A stretch of DNA of 64,000 nt from Bacteroidales bacterium (GTDB lineage Bacteria; Bacteroidota; Bacteroidia; Bacteroidales; JAFGXI01), in NCBI GenBank assembly GCA_016936665.1, contig JAFGXI010000015.1, positions 1 through 64,000 of the forward strand. The letters are read 5' to 3'. Each line of letters starts with the position of its first letter. Position 1 is the stretch's first letter. The position numbers and the translations under genes were made by a program. Under the pieces are notes generated by a model. That model had not been told where the DNA came from and searched no databases. It saw nothing but the letters and a program-made list of their open reading frames with translations. Below are positions 53,489-61,397 of this stretch, one piece after another.

Positions 53489-55072
53489 ATGAAATACAGT
53501 TATTTTACATACATTATTATCATATTTGCTTTTGTGATTGTCTTTTTTCAAGGATTAACTCGTTTGATAAATGAGAACCCTCTCGGTGGTTCATTTCAAA
53601 CTGCTGACAAACCAGTTATTTCAGTTTCTGGAATATTAAGTACCGACTATCAATCTTCTATTGAAGAGTATTTAAAAGGTCATTTTGGATTTCACAACAC
53701 TTTTATTCGCATAAATAACCAAATAGATTATTCTCTTTATCAAATTTCGAATGCCAACAAAGTAGTTATAGGGAAGAACGATATCTTGTTCGAAGATTAT
53801 TACATTTCAAGTTTTCTTGGTAAAGACTTTGTCGGTAAAGAAGCAATTAAAAACAATATTTCAAATTTTGCACGACTTAAGCAACTTTTTAAGAAAAAAG
53901 GAATAGATCTATTTTTAGTAATAGCACCGGGAAAAGCATCGTACTTTCCCAATCAATTCCCTAGTCAATTCGACTCAGAAACCAAATCGGAAGTTACGAA
54001 TTACACACAAACTGTATCGGAGTTAAAAAATGAAAACATATTATATCTCGATTTAAAGCAGTTTTTCTTGACGTCAAAAGACAACTCAATAGCGCCATTG
54101 TTTCCTAAGCAAGGTGTACACTGGAGTTCTTATGGCAGTATTTTAGCCGCCGATACTATATTAAAATTCGTAGAAAAAGAAACCAATCAGCCCATCAACA
54201 CAATATCTATTAAAGAAGGATTTTGGTCAAATGATTATACCGGAACTGATTATGACATAGGTGAAAGTTTGAATTTATTATGGAAAAACAATAATGAACA
54301 GTTGTATTACCCAAATGTTTCTTTTAAAACTCTAAATACAAAGAAAAAAGCGATTATTATTGGAGACAGTTTTGTGAACAGTTTTTTTAAAACGTATCCG
54401 GTTTTTCAAAATGCATTTGATAGCACAAGTACTTTTTGGTATTACAATCAACAAATTTTATACCCGACAGAGCAATCTTTAGAAACACTCAACAAAGTTG
54501 ATGAGATTCTAAAATCCCAAATCATACTCATCATCTTTAACGAACAGAACATAGGCAATTTCGATTATGGTTTCACAAAAGATGCTCTCCGACTATTGAG
54601 TAACGAGAATGAAATGATTAAATATCTCGTTCAATTTCAAGTTAAAAAAATTCACAAAGAGCAAACCTGGTTAGAGTCTATTAAAAAGAAAGCTACCGAA
54701 CAAAATATCAATTTAGATGAAGCAATTACGAAAGATGCCAAATGGGTAGTAAAAGAATATTTAAAGCCCATTTATAAAGATTCGTTGAATTATAATAAAG
54801 ATTTAATAAAATATCTTAATAATCAAGCTCAGCAAAAAAACACTAACATAGATACTGAAATCGATGAATACCTCAACAATTTATTAATAGAAAAGTTGAA
54901 TTCTGTAGATACTCAAATTTCTAACGAAGAGCAAATCGCCGAAATTATTAATCAAATAAAAGCAGATCCGAGTTGGCTAAATTCAATAACTGAAAAAGCT
55001 AAAAAAAATAATAAATCGACAGAACAGCAAATAAAAGAAGATGCGCTCTGGATAATCAATCAAAGAAAATAA
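53489..55072 (+). CDS. AlgJ/AlgX-like SGNH protein with C-terminal repeats (copy 1)
   Basis: 527 residues: a single N-terminal helix (about 5-25) then an AlgJ/AlgX-type SGNH domain (about 40-365). The serine is in IIIGDSFVNSFF (S294) and the His in GVHWSSYG (H211). In AlgX/AlgJ the His is paired with an Asp two residues earlier (D-x-H); here that residue is Gly. The last 150 residues hold the repeat: clear copies at W394-W419 and W496-W521, and a degenerate one near 438-468. SGNH-AlgJ proteins move acetyl groups delivered by AlgI to periplasmic polymer. Whether this copy is active is uncertain. Confidence 0.85.
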   Translation: MKYSYFTYIIIIFAFVIVFFQGLTRLINENPLGGSFQTADKPVISVSGILSTDYQSSIEEYLKGHFGFHNTFIRINNQIDYSLYQISNANKVVIGKNDILFEDYYISSFLGKDFVGKEAIKNNISNFARLKQLFKKKGIDLFLVIAPGKASYFPNQFPSQFDSETKSEVTNYTQTVSELKNENILYLDLKQFFLTSKDNSIAPLFPKQGVHWSSYGSILAADTILKFVEKETNQPINTISIKEGFWSNDYTGTDYDIGESLNLLWKNNNEQLYYPNVSFKTLNTKKKAIIIGDSFVNSFFKTYPVFQNAFDSTSTFWYYNQQILYPTEQSLETLNKVDEILKSQIILIIFNEQNIGNFDYGFTKDALRLLSNENEMIKYLVQFQVKKIHKEQTWLESIKKKATEQNINLDEAITKDAKWVVKEYLKPIYKDSLNYNKDLIKYLNNQAQQKNTNIDTEIDEYLNNLLIEKLNSVDTQISNEEQIAEIINQIKADPSWLNSITEKAKKNNKSTEQQIKEDALWIINQRK

Positions 55073-55076
55073 AATC

Positions 55077-57011
55077 ATGATTAAATCATTGTTTTGGATT
55101 AGTTTCTCAATAATTATTCTTAATGCTTGTAACAATAGTAATATTGAAAAAAAAGAGCGAATAGATGCAATTTACACAGGTGCTAAAGAAGTTTTACTGA
55201 ACTATAATAATTCTTTAGCCAATGGATTTCAAATTCCTTCTAAAGATTCTGAGTTTCTTCAAGTCAAAATCAATACTCAAAAATATAAAGGCAAATACTA
55301 CAAAATATACTACCAGAACGAATCTTATAAATTCGAAGAAAGTGACCCATTATGCATCGAAAATTTTTATGGTAGTTGGGTAGACTCCAATAATACATTT
55401 AAAAAAATTACTAGCGATACCACAATTGCAGAATTTAGAATTGTTGGAAACCCGAGAAATGAAATGCGTTTCTTTAGCGAAAAAAATATTAGCACGAACA
55501 CCTTAAACCAAGAAGAGTTAATTAATAACTATAAAACTCAAATCGAAAACAACCCATCTTGGAAGCAAACAATCGTTGATAAAGCCAAACAGAATGGCAA
55601 AGATTACGAAACTCAATTATCTTCTGATATTAATTGGCTTATCTCTCAAAATAAAGAAGTAAAAACAGTACATAACGACCGATGGAAACGAAACCCAAGA
55701 ACCGGTTTTTATTCCTATCTAATTGTGATTCTAGATTCTTCAGAAATTTCAAATTTACCAATTGGAATTGTAAATATCTCTTCCGAAACATTTACCAACC
55801 CATACCAATATTTTTTAATTGAAAATTCTGACAATCCTAAATACATAACACAAAAGGTTGATAGTTTTATTAAGGTTAAAGCCTCTCCTCCGCTCGATAA
55901 AGGAATATATGTTGCAGACCATATAAAATATAGTTCTTCGGACTACTTCAATAAATATGTTAACAATTCTGATAGTTTAAAATCTAACGCAACGTTTCTA
56001 TATCATCAACAAGACCCCGGCGCATACACTCAGCCTTTAAAAAACATACCCATTTCGGAAAATTTACTGAGTCCTGAGTTTACAGAAGCAAAATACCTCG
56101 AATACATCAAACAGTACGACAACAATAAAATCGATGCCCATTTTTCTAACTCAGAAGCTCCCGGGAAAACATTTGGTTACGACGAACAAAAGAAAGGTAT
56201 TTGGTTTATTAATCCAGGAAGTAAAGACAGTCTTAAAAAAGAGAATATTGGGATTAAAACACGCGATGGTTTTACGTACGGAAAATACACATTTAAAATA
56301 AAAATGGCACAACAGCTCAATAGCTCGAATCTTTGGACGGGCTTAACCAATGCTGTATGGATGGTTACTCAATCGATGGAAAGCTGGAATGGCAGACGAA
56401 CATGCCAAAAAGATGGTTACATGCCGTTCTATGGAGCAGCCGAAGGCGATGCAAGAGTTCCTGTAATTTCTTATTCAGAAATGGACTTTGAGATGGTTAA
56501 AGCTCCAGAACCGTGGCCCGAAAGCTATTATAAAAACAACATCGACTGGAAAGAAGAAGATGTTTTGGCTAATAAAAATAAGGTAATGGTGACCTGTACC
56601 AATTTCGATATGGCATGTAAAGAACCAAAAGAGTTTAAAGTAGGTGCCGTCGAAAATAAATATCAAGATCATTCTTTTGTAACTTTCCGTTGGAATGAAT
56701 ACCACAATGCACTTCATTTAAAAACAGCTCAAGTGGAAGACGAGTTATTTGCCGGAGAGTATTATTATTTTCAATTGGAATGGAAACCTAAAGAAATTAT
56801 TTGGAGAATCGGCCCCTCAAAAGATAAACTCAGAGTCGTTGGTTACATGAACGATAATTTAACTAATATTGCAAACAACCAAATGGTTTGCGTGATAACT
56901 CAAGAATATCATTATTCAAGTTGGTGGCCAAATTCGCCATTTTTGCAAGAAAACATCCCATTTCCTGCTGAAGATTTGTATGGGATTTTATACAGTATAG
57001 AAATTGAATAA
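55077..57011 (+). CDS. GH16-like lipoprotein with one W-DA-W repeat
   Basis: 644 residues: lipoprotein signal ending at C18 (MIKSLFWISFSIIILNAC), an unknown N-terminal part (about 20-150), a repeat copy (W162 to W187), an unknown middle part, and a lectin/glucanase-like beta-jelly roll (about 400-640). The latter has RDGFTYGKYTFKIKMAQ, SEMDFEMVK with E468, D470 and E472 as the E-x-D-x-E catalytic motif of GH16, and YYYFQLEWKPKEIIWRIGP, where GH16 enzymes place a substrate-contacting strand. It may trim, crosslink or bind the polymer made by this operon. Substrate unknown. Confidence 0.75.
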   Translation: MIKSLFWISFSIIILNACNNSNIEKKERIDAIYTGAKEVLLNYNNSLANGFQIPSKDSEFLQVKINTQKYKGKYYKIYYQNESYKFEESDPLCIENFYGSWVDSNNTFKKITSDTTIAEFRIVGNPRNEMRFFSEKNISTNTLNQEELINNYKTQIENNPSWKQTIVDKAKQNGKDYETQLSSDINWLISQNKEVKTVHNDRWKRNPRTGFYSYLIVILDSSEISNLPIGIVNISSETFTNPYQYFLIENSDNPKYITQKVDSFIKVKASPPLDKGIYVADHIKYSSSDYFNKYVNNSDSLKSNATFLYHQQDPGAYTQPLKNIPISENLLSPEFTEAKYLEYIKQYDNNKIDAHFSNSEAPGKTFGYDEQKKGIWFINPGSKDSLKKENIGIKTRDGFTYGKYTFKIKMAQQLNSSNLWTGLTNAVWMVTQSMESWNGRRTCQKDGYMPFYGAAEGDARVPVISYSEMDFEMVKAPEPWPESYYKNNIDWKEEDVLANKNKVMVTCTNFDMACKEPKEFKVGAVENKYQDHSFVTFRWNEYHNALHLKTAQVEDELFAGEYYYFQLEWKPKEIIWRIGPSKDKLRVVGYMNDNLTNIANNQMVCVITQEYHYSSWWPNSPFLQENIPFPAEDLYGILYSIEIE

Positions 57012-57023
57012 AAAAACACTGCT

Positions 57024-58445
57024 ATGATATTTTCAAGTATATTATTTCTGTTTTACTTTTTACCGGCATTTTTGATTATTTATCATTTGATGCCTCATAA
57101 GTATAAAAACTATTGGGCTTTAGCGGCCAGCATTTTCTTTTATGCATGGGGCGCTCCAAAATTTGTTTTTGTTGTTGCAGGTGTAATTATTGCAGACTTC
57201 TTTATCGTCAATAAAATATACTCCTCAGAAAATCAAAAACTTAGAAAACAACTGCTAGCGCTTTCTGTATTTATTAAACTAGGATTATTGGCTTATTTTA
57301 AGTATGCTAATTTCTTTGTAGAAAATATCGATTGGTTATTATTGAAGTTCGGTTTTTCTGAAATGAGCTGGACTAAAGTAGCACTTCCTATTGGTATTTC
57401 TTTTTTCACCTTTCAAGCCCTCACCTACTCTGTCGATGTTTACAGAAAAGTTCATGCACCTTTAAAATCAGTCGCCGATTACTTGCTATACATCTTATTA
57501 TTTCCTCAGTTAATAGCTGGGCCAATTGTTCGCTTTAACGAAATTGCTGATCAATTGGAAGACCGAAAGCATTTAGAAACATACGAAAATAAAGTATTAG
57601 GATTTTTTCGTTTTGTTATCGGATTGGCTAAGAAAGTTTTAATTGCCAATGTATTAGCCGTAGAAGCCGATCATGCTTTTGCTCTTCAAGCCACCGAATT
57701 GAGTAGCAACGTGGCATGGATAGGTATTTTAGCCTATACTTTTCAAATTTATTTCGACTTTTCCGGGTATTCCGATATGGCTATTGGATTAGGCCGGATG
57801 ATGGGATTTAAATTTCCGGAAAATTTCGACAATCCATACATTTCGCAAAATATCACCGAGTTTTGGCGCCGATGGCATATGACTTTAGGCCGATTCATGA
57901 AAGACTACTTATACATCCCTTTAGGAGGAAATAAAGTGGGAATTAAACGAATGTATTTCAATTTAGCATTTGTTTTTGTTGTTTCGGGTTTTTGGCATGG
58001 TGCAGCTTGGAACTTCATTATTTGGGGTGCTTTTCATGGTGCTTTTTTAATTATGGATCGGCTCTTTCTTTTAAACTTTTATAAGGCAATAGGTAAATAC
58101 CCAAGTATACTTATCACCTTCTTTATTACAATAATTGGTTGGGTTATTTTTAGAGCCACTTCATTCGAACAAATTAAATATTACATCAAAGCCTTATTTA
58201 GTTTCAATAATACTGAATATTATCTCAATAAAGAATTTTACACCATTGGAGTTTTCGCCATATTCTTTGCATTTCTTACAGCAACAAATTTTGGAAAAAA
58301 AGTGCAAGATTTTTTCTTTTTCAGAGGGACATACAGCAGTGCTCAATTAATGATTTATTTTATTGTAGTGGTTTTACTCTTCACATTATCAGTTTCTAGC
58401 TTAGCAGCTTCCGGGTTTAATCCATTTATCTACTTCAGATTTTAA
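57024..58445 (+). CDS. AlgI-type MBOAT acyltransferase
   Basis: 473 residues with about eleven membrane helices. The MBOAT text is complete: FFYAWGAPKFVFV (about 38-50), QLIAGPIVRFNEIADQLE (about 164-181), NITEFWRRWHMTLGRFMKDY (about 280-299), and GFWHGAAWNFIIWGAFHG with the catalytic H325. AlgI-type proteins carry acetyl from the cytoplasm across the inner membrane and hand it to AlgJ/AlgX-type partners. Here three such partners are encoded next to it, so O-acylation of an exported glycan is likely. It is the only protein of this half of the operon without the W-DA-W repeat. Confidence 0.93.
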   Translation: MIFSSILFLFYFLPAFLIIYHLMPHKYKNYWALAASIFFYAWGAPKFVFVVAGVIIADFFIVNKIYSSENQKLRKQLLALSVFIKLGLLAYFKYANFFVENIDWLLLKFGFSEMSWTKVALPIGISFFTFQALTYSVDVYRKVHAPLKSVADYLLYILLFPQLIAGPIVRFNEIADQLEDRKHLETYENKVLGFFRFVIGLAKKVLIANVLAVEADHAFALQATELSSNVAWIGILAYTFQIYFDFSGYSDMAIGLGRMMGFKFPENFDNPYISQNITEFWRRWHMTLGRFMKDYLYIPLGGNKVGIKRMYFNLAFVFVVSGFWHGAAWNFIIWGAFHGAFLIMDRLFLLNFYKAIGKYPSILITFFITIIGWVIFRATSFEQIKYYIKALFSFNNTEYYLNKEFYTIGVFAIFFAFLTATNFGKKVQDFFFFRGTYSSAQLMIYFIVVVLLFTLSVSSLAASGFNPFIYFRF

Positions 58446-58447
58446 TA

Positions 58448-59875
58448 ATGACAAGAATTATTTACTTCATTATTGTGATTTCGATTTCGCTACCTTTTGT
58501 ATTTCAAATAACAGAAGGTAGAATTGCGAAACCCCTGAAGGGTTATTTTCAAACAACTCAAAAACCAACTTTTAGCTTAAACGATTGGTTAAATGGCAAT
58601 TGGCAAGAACAAACTGATAATTTCACTAAAGATCACTTTGGTACCAGAGAATTTTTTATAAGAATAAACAATCAAAAGAATTACGCCTTATATAATATCG
58701 TTAATACGCAAAGTGTTATCGTAGGGAATAACAATTGTATTTATGAAGAAAATTATATTAAAGCCTACTATGGTAAAGACTTTATAGGGAATGAAAAAAT
58801 TAAAAGTATCTCAACTCAAATTAAAAGTATCGACGATTTCCTTAAGAAAAACAATACCCATTTGTGTATTATTTTAGCTCCAGGTAAAGGCTCATATTAT
58901 CCGGAATTTATACCTCTAAATTACCAAACTGGAATAGACAGTACAAACTACGAAATTTTTAAAAAGAATTTCGATGATATGAACATTCCTTACATAGACT
59001 TTAAAGCTTATTTTTTAGCAAACAAGTTGCATTCTAAATATCCTCTTTACTCGCTTTCAGGGGTACACTGGAGCGATTATGGAGCATCGCTTGTTGCCGA
59101 TTCACTTGTAAAGTATGTGCAATCTTTTTACACAGAAGAATTACCAAATTTTTCATACGAAATTGTTGATGTAACTACACATTTAAGCGAAACAGATATG
59201 GATGCAGAAGCAAGTTTGAATCTGTTATTCAGTATCAACCAACAAGAAATGGCATATACAAAGAATTCCTTTTCTACTGAAGGAAAACGAAAATTAAAAT
59301 CAATTGTCATCGCAGATAGTTATTATTGGCAGCTTTTTAATTTTGGCTTTTCCAGTCAATTTTTCGACAATGGTAAATTTTGGTATTACTACCAACAAGT
59401 ATTCCCCGATAATTTCGAAAAAGAAACTTTAGTTCAGGATGTCGATGCTATTAACGAATTAAAAAACAACGATTTTGTCTTTATAATTTCTACCGACGCC
59501 AATTTATTTAAATTTCCGTTTGGCTTCGAAAATTTGATTAGCAATTCGGACCAAGACCGTGATATTAACGAAGAAACTATCAACGGCATGATCGAATACA
59601 TTAAATCAGATTCTACATGGTATGCCTCGATTTGTAAAAAAGCAGAAAACAATAACGTTCCTGTAGATTCTATGTTACGTATCGATGCAATCTGGAAACT
59701 AGAACAAGACCAAAACACCACAAAAAATCAAAATGAATTACAAACAATCATAGAAAATATTAAACAAGACACTACTTGGTATAATAACATAAAACAGAAA
59801 GCAATAAAAAATAATATCTCAGTAGACAAACAATTAGAATTAGATGCTCACTGGCTACTTGATTCCAAAAAATGA
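58448..59875 (+). CDS. AlgJ/AlgX-like SGNH protein with C-terminal repeats (copy 2)
   Basis: 475 residues: N-terminal helix (about 3-20), SGNH-like domain (about 30-370), two C-terminal repeats (W391 with D413-A414 and W416; W444 with D466-A467 and W469). Serine in IVIADSYYWQLF (S291; Ala replaces the usual Gly of GDS). The His is in SGVHWSDYGASLVAD (H207), with Gly where AlgX/AlgJ has Asp. The N-terminal ITEGRIAKPLKGYFQ and DWLNGNWQEQTDNFTKDHFG resemble the start of AlgX-like domains. It overlaps the next gene by four bases (ATGA). O-acylation role inferred. Confidence 0.85.
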   Translation: MTRIIYFIIVISISLPFVFQITEGRIAKPLKGYFQTTQKPTFSLNDWLNGNWQEQTDNFTKDHFGTREFFIRINNQKNYALYNIVNTQSVIVGNNNCIYEENYIKAYYGKDFIGNEKIKSISTQIKSIDDFLKKNNTHLCIILAPGKGSYYPEFIPLNYQTGIDSTNYEIFKKNFDDMNIPYIDFKAYFLANKLHSKYPLYSLSGVHWSDYGASLVADSLVKYVQSFYTEELPNFSYEIVDVTTHLSETDMDAEASLNLLFSINQQEMAYTKNSFSTEGKRKLKSIVIADSYYWQLFNFGFSSQFFDNGKFWYYYQQVFPDNFEKETLVQDVDAINELKNNDFVFIISTDANLFKFPFGFENLISNSDQDRDINEETINGMIEYIKSDSTWYASICKKAENNNVPVDSMLRIDAIWKLEQDQNTTKNQNELQTIIENIKQDTTWYNNIKQKAIKNNISVDKQLELDAHWLLDSKK

Positions 59876-61305
59876 AAAAAACATCGATAATATTGTTTCT
59901 ATTGATTTTAACTTTACTTTGGTTTCCTTTGTTAGATAATACTTTTCAATTTTTACAATTGAAGCCTTTAAAAGGTGATTTTACAAAACAGAAAGATTTA
60001 AATATTTCTATTAATGCATTTTTCGAAGAATCGTACCAATCACCTAAAGAAACTTTTCTCAAAGAATCGTTAAACATATATCCATTTCTAATTCGTTTTT
60101 GGAATCAAATTCAATTTTCGTTGTATAAACAAACCGAAACTTTTCATGTTGTCATTGGAAAAAACAACACTATTTTCGACGAAACTTATATCGATGCTTA
60201 CTTAGGAACAGATTATATTGGAGATACTCTCTTAAATAATGTAACAGATGAATTGAGCTTTTTCAAACAAATTCTAAATCAATTCGGAAAGCAACTTCTC
60301 GTTTGTATTGTCCCGGGTAAAGCCGGATTTTATCAAGATCAATTTCCTGATATTTATCAAAATATTAAGAAAAGAGACACAACAAACTTAACCGCATATC
60401 GACAAGTTTTAAAACAAAAAGAAATAAATTACTTAGATTTAACCAACTACTTAATTGAGTTTTCAAAAAAAAATAAAAATAATTTTTACCCAAGAAATGG
60501 TATTCATCTTAGTACATACGCTACTGTATTAACCGCAGATACCTTAATAAAATACATTAAATCGACATATCAAAAGGATATTGCAACAATAAAGATTAAC
60601 GAAATTTCAGAAACTACAGAAGCTCAATATTACGACAACGACATCGAAGAAAGTTTAAATTTACTTTTCCCACTCGAAAAAGAAACGTTACACTACCCTT
60701 CCTTTGAGTTTATTGAAGGAACAGAAAACTTTAAAGTTACAACAATAGGAGACAGTTTTTACAAATATATTTTTGATTCGGGGATCCACGACAAATCTTT
60801 TAATAAAGGAAAATTCTGGTTTTATGGTAAAATACTTTGGCCCGATTTAAATAAAGCGGACTCTATAAACAACAATCTAATTGAAGAATTTTTAGAAACA
60901 GACTTATATTTGATATTTACTAGCGATGCCACGCTTTATAAGTTTCCGTACAATATGGAAGATCGATTTATTGAACCCATTGGAGTATTAAATCAAGACT
61001 TATTTCGTGATTTTATAGTTAAAAGAATTAGCAATACGCCTCTTTGGAAAAAAAATATTGAAGCTAACTCAATTACATCGAATGTTTCGTTTGACACTCA
61101 ATGCCAGAATGAAGCTAATTACTTATTTCAGTATAAAATACAAAATCTTGATTCTCATTCGAAAGATATAGTTAATAAATATTATCAGGTTATATACAAC
61201 ACCCAATGGAATAAAGCCATTAAAGAAAAATCGGAGCAAAATAACACTAACTTTTTTGTTCAAGCATTACAAGACGCCAAGTGGGTTGTCGATAATTCAA
61301 AATAA
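59872..61305 (+). CDS. AlgJ/AlgX-like SGNH protein with C-terminal repeats (copy 3)
   Basis: 477 residues: N-terminal helix (about 5-20), SGNH-like domain (about 30-370) and two repeats (W392 with E414-A415; W446 with D468-A469 and W471). Serine in VTTIGDSFYKYIF (S295). The catalytic-loop His is H212 in NGIHLSTYATVL, again without the D two residues before it and with Leu in place of Trp. The domain is most divergent of the three, so it may be an acceptor-binding subunit rather than the catalyst. It ends the operon; a weak hairpin follows. Confidence 0.8.
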   Translation: MKKTSIILFLLILTLLWFPLLDNTFQFLQLKPLKGDFTKQKDLNISINAFFEESYQSPKETFLKESLNIYPFLIRFWNQIQFSLYKQTETFHVVIGKNNTIFDETYIDAYLGTDYIGDTLLNNVTDELSFFKQILNQFGKQLLVCIVPGKAGFYQDQFPDIYQNIKKRDTTNLTAYRQVLKQKEINYLDLTNYLIEFSKKNKNNFYPRNGIHLSTYATVLTADTLIKYIKSTYQKDIATIKINEISETTEAQYYDNDIEESLNLLFPLEKETLHYPSFEFIEGTENFKVTTIGDSFYKYIFDSGIHDKSFNKGKFWFYGKILWPDLNKADSINNNLIEEFLETDLYLIFTSDATLYKFPYNMEDRFIEPIGVLNQDLFRDFIVKRISNTPLWKKNIEANSITSNVSFDTQCQNEANYLFQYKIQNLDSHSKDIVNKYYQVIYNTQWNKAIKEKSEQNNTNFFVQALQDAKWVVDNSK

Positions 61306-61323
61306 ATACCAAATACCGATGTT

Positions 61324-61345
61324 TAACTCTTAAATAGAGTTATTT
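61324..61345 (+). terminator. Possible terminator after the 11-gene operon
   Basis: Seven-base stem TAACTCT (61324-61330) with AGAGTTA (61336-61342) and a 5-base loop, followed by a short T-rich tail (TTTAGATATTTTG). Low G+C, so a modest call. Confidence 0.4.
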
Positions 61346-61397
61346 AGATATTTTGTTTTCAATGTTTTTTTTTCTAATTTGCAGAAAAAGAGATGCT

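Noticed and set aside
45152..61305. Alginate biosynthesis cluster
   Set aside because: AlgI/AlgJ-like proteins are present but there is no alg8, alg44, algE, algK, algG or algL. The modules serve some other polymer.
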